A stretch of 64,000 bases of DNA from Acidobacterium sp. S8 (lineage in GTDB: Bacteria > Acidobacteriota > Terriglobia > Terriglobales > Acidobacteriaceae): assembly GCF_009765985.1 (NCBI RefSeq), contig NZ_LMUM01000037.1, positions 256,113 through 320,112 of the forward strand, read 5' to 3'. The stretch's first letter is position 1; each line of letters opens with the position of its first letter. The position numbers were made by a program, and so were the translations under genes. Under the pieces are notes generated by a model. The model searched no databases. It was not told the DNA's origin and was given only the letters and a program-made list of their open reading frames with translations. Below are positions 1 to 8,114 of the stretch, in pieces.

Positions 1-479
1 GGCATGATGAACCAGCCGAAATACCAGGCATCCCAACGATGCGCCAGAATGACAGCTACCACGGAAACAATCTGAATTACCGTCTTTAACTTGCCAACAT
101 CGCTGGCTTCAATGGTAAATCCCTCAGTACTGGCAATACTGCGCAGCCCCGTGACCAGAAACTCCCGGCCAATGACCAGAACCGCGATCCATGGCTTCAC
201 GATATCGGGGGAGTACTGCAGAAGGCAGATAAATGCTGCTGTAATCAACAGCTTATCGGCAAGAGGATCGAGCAGCATGCCGATGGTCGTGATCTGGCCG
301 CGGCGCCTCGCCAGATAGCCGTCCACTCCATCGGAAATGGAAACAAGGATAAAGAAAATAGACGTGAATAATTCCTGTTCGCCGTTTGGCCCGTGGAGCG
401 GGAAATGCGGCGACAGCATCCAGATCAGCAGCGGCACGCTGAAGATTCGGCCCATCGTAATGGAGTTGGGAAGATTCAC
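1..479 (-). CDS. pgsA: CDP-diacylglycerol--glycerol-3-phosphate 3-phosphatidyltransferase, 3'-truncated by the window edge
   Basis: The enzyme makes phosphatidylglycerol phosphate from CDP-diacylglycerol and glycerol-3-phosphate at the inner membrane, the committed step to phosphatidylglycerol and cardiolipin. The reverse-strand reading frame starts at a GTG (479-477) and gives VNLPNSITMGRI, the usual start of the family. Residues from about 50 carry the full CDP-alcohol phosphotransferase signature: SDGVDGYLARR, then G eight residues on, then DPLADK, so all four metal-binding Asp are present. Several hydrophobic helices follow. About 159 codons are visible and the frame is still open at base 1, so the C-terminal part lies outside. 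The ribosome-binding site is weak; the GTG was chosen because it gives the conserved N-terminus. The family call is firm; PgsA over another CDP-alcohol transferase rests on the N-terminal motif. Confidence 0.9.
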   Translation of the reverse strand, partial: MNLPNSITMGRIFSVPLLIWMLSPHFPLHGPNGEQELFTSIFFILVSISDGVDGYLARRRGQITTIGMLLDPLADKLLITAAFICLLQYSPDIVKPWIAVLVIGREFLVTGLRSIASTEGFTIEASDVGKLKTVIQIVSVVAVILAHRWDAWYFGWFIM

Positions 480-594
480 GGCACAACGACCTGGCAAGAA
501 GACCCTTACCTAGCCATTATGCACCACCGCATGTCCGGTGAGATAGACACGGAAATGAAGGTGTCTTGAATTAAAAGGGGGATTATCAGCAACT

Positions 595-726
595 CTACGG
601 TTCCGGCGTCTCGTCCACCACCCGGTAGTGGGCTGGTACGGTAAAGAGGGAAGCATTCGGAGCGGCCCGGTTCACGTCCTTCACCGCGATAGCGAACCGC
701 AACCCGGTTTTAGATATGAATTTTCT
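595..726 (-). pseudogene. Possible C-terminal remnant of an exported/lipoprotein-like protein
   Basis: The minus-strand frame ending at the TAG at 595-597 reads TGLRFAIAVKDVNRAAPNAS and then a segment ending LFTVPAHYRVVDET. This style of ending (a 'valine-lysine-aspartate-valine-asparagine' strand, then 'ASLF-VPA-Y-VVDE') resembles the C-termini of several Acidobacterial exported proteins related to LolA or DUF4412. That resemblance is from memory. Upstream of about 726 the frame stops looking like a protein, and it runs into the padR promoter repeats, so no plausible start or N-terminal domain exists. It may be a dead gene truncated when the padR cluster arrived. A chance frame is the alternative. 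Confidence 0.35.
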
Positions 727-791
727 CTCGCAAGCGAAGCATACTGCGCTGCGCCCCTCGAGATTTAGCAGATGAGTGAAAATTTTATTTC

Positions 792-838
792 CCATAGAAC
801 TTCGAGTGGTATAGTTTCTTCCATAGATATTCGAGTGG
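792..838 (+). promoter_or_regulatory. 18-bp tandem repeat in front of padR, likely operator
   Basis: CCATAGAACTTCGAGTGG (792-809) recurs as CCATAGATATTCGAGTGG (821-838), 16 of 18 bases identical and offset by 29 bp, close to three helical turns. The second copy runs into the ribosome-binding site (GGAGAGG, 837-843) of the padR gene. PadR proteins commonly repress their own promoter, so a dimer-pair autoregulatory site is a reasonable inference. The repeats are direct, not inverted. Confidence 0.5.
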
Positions 839-850
839 AGAGGCAATCAC

Positions 851-1201
851 TTGGGCAACACAAAGAAATCGACTGACGTTGACATGCTGAAAGGCACGCT
901 CGACATGCTCGTTCTGCGCACGCTGATCATGGGCCCGGCGCATGGACACACCATCGCTCATGTGATTGAACACACATCGGAAAACGTGCTGGACGTGGAG
1001 CAGGGGTCTCTCTATCCCGCGCTTCATCGGCTTGAAGAGCGTGGCTGGGTTTCTTCCTACTGGGGTGTAAGCGAAAATAACCGCAAGGCCAAGTTCTACC
1101 AGCTCACGGCCATTGGCCGTAAACAGCTGGTGGCCGAGGCAGGCCGCTGGCGGCAGATCGTTGAGGCGATTGGCCGCGTCATGGGCGAAAGCCTTGATTA
1201 G
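851..1201 (+). CDS. PadR-family transcriptional regulator
   Basis: A 116-residue winged-helix repressor of the short (PadR-s1) class. The core LKGTLDMLVLRTLIMGPAHG begins near residue 14, followed by the DNA-contacting wing region with VEQGSLYPALHRLEERGWV and AKFYQLTAIGRKQL, which are family hallmarks. It starts at a TTG (851) with GGAGAGG placed about seven bases upstream; no in-frame ATG gives the conserved N-terminus. In Acidobacteriota such genes sit next to MacB/FtsX-like permeases, as here, and probably control them. The inducer cannot be told from sequence. The 114 bases after it hold no gene. Confidence 0.9.
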   Translation: MGNTKKSTDVDMLKGTLDMLVLRTLIMGPAHGHTIAHVIEHTSENVLDVEQGSLYPALHRLEERGWVSSYWGVSENNRKAKFYQLTAIGRKQLVAEAGRWRQIVEAIGRVMGESLD

Positions 1202-1315
1202 GCGGTATCTACATGCAGTTGAAGGCGTATCGGGGAACAATCCCGTGCGGGGATGCGTTTGATGTTCAGGTGCGTCCTTAAACAGGCGCTCATGTTCTGG
1301 GAAAGATGAGACCGC

Positions 1316-2323
1316 ATGACCAATTCCCCAGCGTCACGTATCAAATATCTTGTCCGTCAACCAAGCCTCTGGTTCGCTCTCGTAATCTGGTGCCTGCTCA
1401 GTGCGGCAGCCATCCTGCTCTGCCGGACCGGTGTGCCGCTCGACCGGCCCGAACTCGGCACCACGCCGCCCATAACCGATGTGCTCAACAACTCCATCGG
1501 TCTCTTTTCGATCATCCTGCTCATCGGCATCGTCTCCTTTCTGGCGCGGCATCGTCCGGCTCCGGAGCTTGCCGAACGCGCTCCGGAGCGGGGCATTGCC
1601 TTACGTGAAACGCTGGCGATGTGGATTTACGGCGCCGTCGTTCTGTTCGCGGGCCGCATCATTGGACAGCACTACTTCGGCGAAGGCATCGCGCTGCATC
1701 TCAATGGCTGCCTCTTCGGCGCGACGCACGTCCAGTCGCCGGCCGCGGTCTACACCTGGGCTGCGTACAACGGTATCCTCCTCGCGCTTCTTCCGTATCT
1801 CATCTTTCGCTGGCGTGGCTACTCGCTTCAGGCGCTCAATCTGCGGTCTGCCAACTGGAAGAATGACGCGCTCATCATCGCCGTTGTCATGCTCATCGGC
1901 TGTGCCTACGAGCTTGCCGGCCCCAACATCTTTCAGCTCACGCTGCATCAGCAGCTCGTCGGCGGAGCGCTCTCTCTGGTGCTGCATCTGTGCGGGACCG
2001 ATCTCCCTATCATGATCTTCATCTATGCGATCCTGCTGCCGCGCTATGCCCGGCTGTTCTCTCCACCGGTCGCCTTTCTGGCTGGCGCCGTCAGTTACCC
2101 GCTCATGCACGTTTTCGAATCATGGACACGCTATGACTCGCCTTATCACGCGGCAGTCTCTGTCATCTTTGTTTTGCTCACGTTTTTCCCTGCAGGTGTG
2201 ATGAAGTCATTCCTCACATTTCGGACAGGAAATGCCTGGGTACACATGTGGGGCTTCCATGCCGTCACACCGCACGTCATGGTGGACACGCGACTGATCG
2301 TTCACGATTTCAATATTCGCTAG
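1316..2323 (+). CDS. Multi-pass membrane protein of unknown function in the padR-permease cluster
   Basis: A 335-residue protein with roughly eight hydrophobic segments spread over its length. I do not recognise the family with confidence. The C-terminal third has Glu-xx-x-Arg (ESWTR) and a His-rich stretch (WVHMWGFHAVTPHV) that faintly recall the motifs of CPBP intramembrane proteases, but the canonical EExxxR is not there, so proteolysis should not be assumed. It lies between padR and the ADOP permease on the same strand, and the permease start follows its stop by eight bases, so the two are probably cotranscribed. The ATG at 1316 was taken because it begins the hydrophobic protein; only a weak GATGAG precedes it. 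Confidence 0.6.
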   Translation: MTNSPASRIKYLVRQPSLWFALVIWCLLSAAAILLCRTGVPLDRPELGTTPPITDVLNNSIGLFSIILLIGIVSFLARHRPAPELAERAPERGIALRETLAMWIYGAVVLFAGRIIGQHYFGEGIALHLNGCLFGATHVQSPAAVYTWAAYNGILLALLPYLIFRWRGYSLQALNLRSANWKNDALIIAVVMLIGCAYELAGPNIFQLTLHQQLVGGALSLVLHLCGTDLPIMIFIYAILLPRYARLFSPPVAFLAGAVSYPLMHVFESWTRYDSPYHAAVSVIFVLLTFFPAGVMKSFLTFRTGNAWVHMWGFHAVTPHVMVDTRLIVHDFNIR

Positions 2324-2331
2324 GAGAGTCA

Positions 2332-4947
2332 GTGAATCCCGTAAAGTTTTTCAGCAGACGCAGGCGCGACGCCGAGCTGGCGCGCGAGATTGAAGCGCAT
2401 ATCGCGCACGAAATAGACGAGAATCTCGGTCGAGGCTTTTCGCCTGAAGAAGCGCGCCGCCAGGCACACCTGAAATTCGGTAGCCCGCGCCGTGTGCGGG
2501 AAGAGGAGTGGGAGCGCGGGACCGTTCACTTCTTCGCTGATATCTGGCGCGATTGCAGGTATTCCATGCGCACATTGTGGCGCACGCCGGCCTTTTCTAT
2601 CACCGCCATCATGGTGATGGCACTGGGAATTGGCGCAAATACAGCGCTGTTCACGGTGGTCCGCTCAGTGCTGCTCAAGCCGCTTCCATTCAAAGACCCG
2701 TCTCGACTGATTCAGATATATGAAAAGAGCCCGAACGGACAGCGTGCCTTCAGTTACGTAGCAGGCGGCATGTATGCGGCATGGAAAAAACAGGCGCCCA
2801 GTATTGAACAGATGGCGATTTACGGCACCGATCCCATCAACCTGTCGGATGGCGGCGGTCAGCTCCCGGAACGAATCCGCTATGCTTCTGCATCGTGGGA
2901 ATTTTTCTCAACGCTTGGCGTTACGCCGGAGATAGGCCGATTCTTCACCCAGTCCGAAGACAGTCCACAGGCGCCCGGAACCGTAGTTTTGACGCATGGC
3001 TTATGGGAACGGAGATATGGCGGCGACAAAGGAATTCTGGGCAGGACGATACAGCTCGATTCGCATCCCTACACGGTCATCGGAGTGTTGCCTGCATGGT
3101 TTGTCTATCCGGACACACGGACACAGCTATGGGCGGCTATCTACCACGAGCAGGATCCGGCACAGATACAAAAGGTCGACCTGCATAACTATTTCGTAAT
3201 TGGCAGGCTGCGCCCCGGCGCCACGCTGGCACAAGCGTTGAGCGAAGTAGACACCGCGACCAAGCGCGTTCATCTCGATCACCCCACGCCTTTCACCGGC
3301 AGCTCTGCAAATGTACGTACGATGCTCGATGGCGTAGTACATGAGGCAAAGACGCAACTCTATATACTCCTTGCCGCAACCAGTTGCGTTCTGCTCATCG
3401 CCTGCCTCAACGTCGCGAATCTGCTGGTCGCGCGTTCCGCATCCCGGCGAAAAGAGATTTCGATTCGCGCCTCGCTGGGCGGCAGCCGATGGCGCTTGCT
3501 GCGTGAGCAGCTGACGGAAAGCGCAGTGCTGGCTTTAGCCGCAGGCGCGGTGGGACTACCGCTGGCATGGCTCGGCATGCAGTGGCTTGTGCATTCCAGG
3601 CCCGACCTGGCCCGCGTCGACACCGTTCAGATGGATACGGCTTCTTTACTCTTCGGAGTGGTCATGATAGTCCTGAGCGGCATCCTGGCTGGTTTGATTC
3701 CGGGATCATCGTTCATGCGCGGCCCGTTGCTGGCATCGCTGCAGGAATCGTCTCGCACTAATAGCGCGGGCTCATCGACCGCTCGCATGCGAAAGGTTCT
3801 GCTCGCGGTGGAAGTCGCGTTCACGGTTGTGTTGCTTACCAGCGCGGGACTTCTCCTCAAGAGCTACCAAAAGCTGCGTGCGCTCGACCTGGGATGCGCA
3901 ACGCGGAATGTTCTTACCATGCAGTTCGCTTTGTCTGATGTGCAATACAATACGCCCGAAAAACGTCTCGCATTTTTTGAAGAGCTATTACCGCGCCTGC
4001 GTGCCTTGCCCGGCGTGAAGGCGGCGGGACTCTCCACCGCACTGCCGGGACAGGGTTATGGCGGAGACTCTCATTTCACCATCATGGAACATCCGGGCAA
4101 ACAGGAAGAGCAGAGCGTCATGGTGCGGGCTGTCGATCCGGGATACTTTCAGGCGCTGCAAATTCCAGTGCGAGCCGGGCGTGCCTTTGAAGAGCGCGAA
4201 AGACTGCAAAACGCTTCATCGATCATCATCAGCGAATCGATGGCCAAACAATATTTTCCCAACGAGAATCCTCTGGGCAAACACATTCGCGCCGGCGTGC
4301 TTAACGATGCGGAATTCGAAGTGGTGGGAATAGTAGGCAACACGTTGTGGAGTCTTACAGAGCCGGAGGGACCGACCATGTACTTGCCTATCCTTTGCGG
4401 GCAATGGTGGTGGTCTTCTATTGGAATTCGGTCGGACAAAGATGCAATGAGCTTGGCGCTGCCGGTACAGAAACTGCTGGCGCAGCTCAATCCCGGCTTG
4501 CCGGTTTCCGATGTGCTGACCATGGAGCAATCGATCGGGAAATCCACACTCGATGCAAACTTCACCTCGATGCTGGTGCTCGCTTTTGCTGTCATTGCGT
4601 TGCTGCTGGCGGCCGTTGGATTGTATGGAGTGCTCTCTTATCTCGCGACGCAGCGCACCGGCGAGATAGGAATTCGCATCGCGCTTGGGGCGCAGCGTGG
4701 CTCTGTGCTTCGTCTGCTTTTATTTGATGGTTTAATGCCTGCATGGATTGGGCTGGTGATCGGACTGATCGGAAGCGCCTTCAGCGTGCAGCTGATTCGA
4801 AGCATGCTTTATGGCACGCAGCCGCTCGATTGGACGATCTTCGCCTCTGTCGCAGCTATTTTGTCGCTGGTAGCTGCGTTTGCCTGTTCTATCCCGGCAT
4901 GGAGGGCGGCGCATCTCGATCCTGTGCAGGCATTGCGCTCCGAATAG
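2332..4947 (+). CDS. ADOP-type ABC transporter permease (duplicated MacB/FtsX permease)
   Basis: An 871-residue permease of the Acidobacterial duplicated orphan type. Residues 1-75 form the charged prefix seen in this family (DAELAREIEAHIAHEIDENL and SPEEARRQAHLKFGS). A first transmembrane helix near 90-115 (MVMALGIGANTALFTVV) leads into a MacB periplasmic domain. A three-helix FtsX block follows (VLLIACLNVANLLVARSASR), then a second periplasmic domain and a second FtsX block near the C-terminus (VGLYGVLSYLATQRTGEIGI). No ATP-binding subunit is encoded nearby, hence 'orphan'. The start is the GTG at 2332, preceded by AGGAG at 2322-2326; an ATG at 2248 in the same frame would overlap the preceding gene and add 28 residues unlike the family. 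The substrate is unknown. Confidence 0.9.
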   Translation: MNPVKFFSRRRRDAELAREIEAHIAHEIDENLGRGFSPEEARRQAHLKFGSPRRVREEEWERGTVHFFADIWRDCRYSMRTLWRTPAFSITAIMVMALGIGANTALFTVVRSVLLKPLPFKDPSRLIQIYEKSPNGQRAFSYVAGGMYAAWKKQAPSIEQMAIYGTDPINLSDGGGQLPERIRYASASWEFFSTLGVTPEIGRFFTQSEDSPQAPGTVVLTHGLWERRYGGDKGILGRTIQLDSHPYTVIGVLPAWFVYPDTRTQLWAAIYHEQDPAQIQKVDLHNYFVIGRLRPGATLAQALSEVDTATKRVHLDHPTPFTGSSANVRTMLDGVVHEAKTQLYILLAATSCVLLIACLNVANLLVARSASRRKEISIRASLGGSRWRLLREQLTESAVLALAAGAVGLPLAWLGMQWLVHSRPDLARVDTVQMDTASLLFGVVMIVLSGILAGLIPGSSFMRGPLLASLQESSRTNSAGSSTARMRKVLLAVEVAFTVVLLTSAGLLLKSYQKLRALDLGCATRNVLTMQFALSDVQYNTPEKRLAFFEELLPRLRALPGVKAAGLSTALPGQGYGGDSHFTIMEHPGKQEEQSVMVRAVDPGYFQALQIPVRAGRAFEERERLQNASSIIISESMAKQYFPNENPLGKHIRAGVLNDAEFEVVGIVGNTLWSLTEPEGPTMYLPILCGQWWWSSIGIRSDKDAMSLALPVQKLLAQLNPGLPVSDVLTMEQSIGKSTLDANFTSMLVLAFAVIALLLAAVGLYGVLSYLATQRTGEIGIRIALGAQRGSVLRLLLFDGLMPAWIGLVIGLIGSAFSVQLIRSMLYGTQPLDWTIFASVAAILSLVAAFACSIPAWRAAHLDPVQALRSE

Positions 4948-4950
4948 CAG

Positions 4951-7044
4951 CTATGCCCGCACAATAAAGCGGAAGCGCATGTCTTCGCCAAACCACATGA
5001 TGTAATTGGTTCCCCACGCATTGTTGAAGAGGTTGCAGTGAACGCCGCCTGAGAGATCGGGCTGCGTCCGCGAAAAATTCAGTGGAGATTTCTCACCTAA
5101 GGCGATTACGGGCGCATCAAGCAACTCGAGGCGAAATTCGCTGTCGCCATCTTTGTGATGAATCCCGGGAGAGACTGCATGCAGATGCCTTCCTCCGGCG
5201 ACGGCCACATCGAATGGCGACACCGGCTCGCCTGATTTTTCCATCATCCAGCCTTGAGGATCTTTCACCTGTGGATTGAAAGTCAGCCAGATAGCCTCCG
5301 GCATGCGCGTTGCTGGCTTTCCAAACCAGTAAAAGTTTAGATGGATTTCCGGCGCAGCATCAGGCAGAACCAGTTCCAGATATAGATCCTGCGGAAAGGC
5401 CGCGCGTCCCGAGTTCAAAGCAGCAGCATCTTTTATTTCCAGCTGCGCCAGAATGCGATGTCCAGCTGCATCCTTGGCAACGTGCAGGTCAGTGAGAGAC
5501 GGCAGCCACTCCTGACTTTCAGCCCCGTAGCGCTCGATATTCGGCTTACCGAAATCTTTCTTCGCCCAATCCGCATCGCTCACCACGTAATTCGTGAAGA
5601 ACTGCGTGTAGTCCTTTTGTGACAGTGTCTGATATGAAAATAATGCCAGCGGATGGTCGGCTGAAGCCCACTCGCGTTCCGTTTTCTTGTTGCGCAGTTT
5701 GCGTATCGCACCAGTTTTCGCGTCGATGCCAACAACAAAATGCTTCGATTCGATCTCGTTCTCCGCCGAGTGTGGCGACCCAGCGACCATCGACGGTTTC
5801 TTCGCCTCCAGAGCGCGTACCGCCTGCTGCGCTTCATTCTGCAACTGCGCCGGCAGCGCAGAAATCCCGTCGAACAAATCCTTGCGCTTCTCTTCCCAGC
5901 TGAATTCGACGACCTTGTAATTCTTCGTCTCCAGCATCGAGGCGAGATCCTTCGGCGTGTAGTGATCGAAGTCCAGCCACGTCTTTGTGTCGGTGCCCCA
6001 GGTGTGTTCAGCTTCCAGCAAAACCCGTCGCAGCATGGCTACATCCGTTGTATCGCCGATGCCAAATTTTTTCTGCGCAATCCAGCGCTCGCGAAGCCGC
6101 GCCACTTCGCGGTAACGCGCCAGCTTCAGGGGATCGCTGGCTACGCCGTGAATCCATGAATCGCCAATCTCCTGCGTGATGACAGGGAGATGGCTGTGAA
6201 ACGGATCTACAGCATTCGCGATCTCGGTCAGATTTGTTGGCGTGACTTCGGCATTGGGAAATTGGTCCTTCAGGCGCGCATAGACTTTTCTAATTTCCTC
6301 AGGAGAATGTGGGCCGCTGTTATCGTCCCGCACCACAATGGCAACCGCGAGATCGGAGCCAGGAACGCGCGTCACGCCGCCGTACCCGTGGTGATACATC
6401 ACCGACAGCGTCTCTCCTCGCGAATCCTTCCATGTAAACAGGGGAGGCAACTCAGCGGGAGTACTCGCGTCATTCACTCCGATATCGAGGAACTTCACGC
6501 CATGCCCGGCCAGCGGAGCAATCAGCCCGCGCGTATGTCCGGGTACATCCGTCATCTTCGCGCCCGTCGTCGTCCGCCCAAAACGCCTGTCGAGCGACTG
6601 CGAAAGTCCCAGGCTCCCTTCGATCATCGAACGGTCGATCAATTCTGTCTGCCAGGTAAATGGCAACGCATGCCAGGCAATATCTCCGCGCTGGATCGCC
6701 TGCTCCATGCGCTTGCGATCTTCTGCGGAAGCCTGTTCGAGGTACTCGTAGAGTAGCCACGAGCCGGTGGTCCACACATAGCGCTCGTTGCCCGACTGCC
6801 GCATCTCTTCGGCAATCTGCATGGCATGCGGAAAGTATTCGGTGAAATACCTCTGCACAACGTGCGCCTGCGTATCGATGAAGCCAGCATCGAAGTGACA
6901 TTTGAACATCACCAGTACGTGCTTTACAGCAGGATCGGGTGCGGGAGTGATTACCGGTGACTGCAATGAAAAAGCAGAATGAGGCGCCCACAAAAGCGAG
7001 CTACCTGCCATAGTTGCTGACTTCAGAAAATCACGACGCTGCAT
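4951..7044 (-). CDS. Tat-exported DUF5054 / GH38-like protein
   Basis: About 697 residues. It opens with a twin-arginine signal (MQRRDFLKSATMAGSSLLWA), so it is exported folded. The N-terminal half (HVLVMFKCHFDAGFIDTQ near residue 45, and PGHTRGLIAPLAGHGVKFL near 175) is the DUF5054 fold, a relative of GH38 alpha-mannosidases in which His and Asp residues of such segments bind metal and carry out catalysis. The C-terminal part is a beta-rich domain as in GH38. It is likely a periplasmic glycosidase, but its substrate is not shown. The ATG at 7044 begins the Tat motif directly; a GTG two codons upstream (7050) is possible. It is convergent with the permease gene, with only three bases between the stop codons. 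Confidence 0.85.
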   Translation of the reverse strand: MQRRDFLKSATMAGSSLLWAPHSAFSLQSPVITPAPDPAVKHVLVMFKCHFDAGFIDTQAHVVQRYFTEYFPHAMQIAEEMRQSGNERYVWTTGSWLLYEYLEQASAEDRKRMEQAIQRGDIAWHALPFTWQTELIDRSMIEGSLGLSQSLDRRFGRTTTGAKMTDVPGHTRGLIAPLAGHGVKFLDIGVNDASTPAELPPLFTWKDSRGETLSVMYHHGYGGVTRVPGSDLAVAIVVRDDNSGPHSPEEIRKVYARLKDQFPNAEVTPTNLTEIANAVDPFHSHLPVITQEIGDSWIHGVASDPLKLARYREVARLRERWIAQKKFGIGDTTDVAMLRRVLLEAEHTWGTDTKTWLDFDHYTPKDLASMLETKNYKVVEFSWEEKRKDLFDGISALPAQLQNEAQQAVRALEAKKPSMVAGSPHSAENEIESKHFVVGIDAKTGAIRKLRNKKTEREWASADHPLALFSYQTLSQKDYTQFFTNYVVSDADWAKKDFGKPNIERYGAESQEWLPSLTDLHVAKDAAGHRILAQLEIKDAAALNSGRAAFPQDLYLELVLPDAAPEIHLNFYWFGKPATRMPEAIWLTFNPQVKDPQGWMMEKSGEPVSPFDVAVAGGRHLHAVSPGIHHKDGDSEFRLELLDAPVIALGEKSPLNFSRTQPDLSGGVHCNLFNNAWGTNYIMWFGEDMRFRFIVRA

Positions 7045-7135
7045 GAGCACTCAACAAGATCAGAAAATAGAAACGCCACCAATTCTATAGCGCTCGCATC
7101 GGCTCGTCATTCCGATTGGATTCGTAAATTTAGCT

Positions 7136-7972
7136 TCAGTACAGTCTGCGAAATATCGCTTCGTCCCTTTGCGGCATAACCGTCTCCCGTAAGTCGGAAC
7201 GAATGAAGATGTAATTCGAATATCGAAAATATTCACGGAACCGCTCTGGGTTCGGCGCCAGAACTCCCTTCGATGTCATTAGATAACACTCGTAACCGAA
7301 TTCGGATAACCACTTCAGCGCATATGTCAGGGTAGAACCTGCATGCCTCCACCCTTCTCCATATTCAAATTGTCCAACCTGAATCATCCCTTTCGATAAA
7401 AGCTCTCTCGCACCCTGCAGCACAAGAAAGTCATAACCTTCAGCATCGATTTTGAGATAATCAACCCGAGGCCAGTCTCGCTTACTTACTTCGCGGTCAA
7501 TGGTGGTAATTGGAACCTGTCTGCAGTTCGCTGCTGAGGAGACGGCGCCTATTAATGACGACGTCTCTCCCGCATCGGCCTCTTCGAAAAATGGCAGAAA
7601 GCCTGGTTTATCGGCCACAGCGGCTTCCAAGATTTCAAGCTGGTTAATCTCAGCGAAACTCCGCCGAAGCTTCGACATTGCAGACCGCGAAGGATCAATC
7701 AACAAACCCTGCGCAGCTGGGGAGTAATTCAGTAATGCAGCGGTCCAATCGCCTTTGTTTGCGCCAACGTCAATAAAGTAACTAATAGAAGGCGCAACAC
7801 TTCTCAGAAAATCTCCTTCGCCGTTGCGCTCCAAGGCACTTTCAGTGGTGCCATGAGCCAATGCGATAACAGCTTCGGCCTGGTTCCGTATCTTTTCAGC
7901 AGCCCAAAGTCCGATCCGTGAGTGCCCCATCAAGGAATGCGTGCTCCCCAGCATTTTGCGCGCAATTGACAT
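7136..7972 (-). CDS. FkbM-family SAM-dependent methyltransferase
   Basis: About 278 residues. Motif I is ISYFIDVGANKGDWTAALL near residue 68, the conserved acidic end of strand two is GLLIDPS, and the FkbM hallmark VDYLKIDAEGYDFLVLQGA lies near residue 165. The family O-methylates sugars or polyketide-like hydroxyls. There is no adjacent glycan cluster, so the acceptor is unknown. The ATG at 7972 is preceded by GAAGAGG at good spacing; a GTG at 8020 would add 16 residues. Base composition looks lower in G+C than the neighbours, which could mean transfer. The 90 bases before the next gene contain a degraded GTCATTCCGA..GATTCG piece related to the dispersed repeat. Confidence 0.85.
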   Translation of the reverse strand: MSIARKMLGSTHSLMGHSRIGLWAAEKIRNQAEAVIALAHGTTESALERNGEGDFLRSVAPSISYFIDVGANKGDWTAALLNYSPAAQGLLIDPSRSAMSKLRRSFAEINQLEILEAAVADKPGFLPFFEEADAGETSSLIGAVSSAANCRQVPITTIDREVSKRDWPRVDYLKIDAEGYDFLVLQGARELLSKGMIQVGQFEYGEGWRHAGSTLTYALKWLSEFGYECYLMTSKGVLAPNPERFREYFRYSNYIFIRSDLRETVMPQRDEAIFRRLY

Positions 7973-8071
7973 TGTAGCCTCTTCGCCCGTATAGAAAGCG
8001 ACATCTGAGATTGCCCTCACTATACAACGAAGGCTTCCGGGCGGTCAGTAAATCAAGATAAGGCTAGCAAT

Positions 8072-8100
8072 AAAAAGGACGGCCCAAAGGCCGTCCTTTT
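8072..8100 (-). terminator. Intrinsic terminator of gdhA
   Basis: Perfect 12-bp arms AAAAGGACGGCC (8073-8084) and GGCCGTCCTTTT (8089-8100) around a CAAA loop, lying 14 bases past the gdhA stop. On the minus strand the stem ends in a U-run. The symmetric A/T flanks would also let it stop transcription from the other strand. Confidence 0.85.
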
Positions 8101-8114
8101 CAGCTCATACACGA

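Larger units (their letters stand above)
480..850. other. Non-coding stretch between pgsA and padR
   Basis: These 371 bases hold no intact gene. They contain a short hairpin (AGACAC at 545-550 with GTGTCT at 561-566), a minus-strand frame that looks like the tail of a decayed gene (595 to about 726), and an 18-bp tandem repeat just before the padR start. The divergent layout of pgsA and padR means promoters for both should lie here; no clear -35/-10 pair was found. Confidence 0.6.

Noticed and set aside
595-846. Intact 83-residue minus-strand protein before padR
   Set aside because: Its first half covers the padR promoter repeats and is not protein-like; only the C-terminal portion is kept, as a possible gene remnant.
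851-4947. padR-membrane protein-permease cluster as a defence or toxin system
   Set aside because: All three parts fit known PadR and ADOP permease families; no nuclease, toxin or ATPase partner is present.
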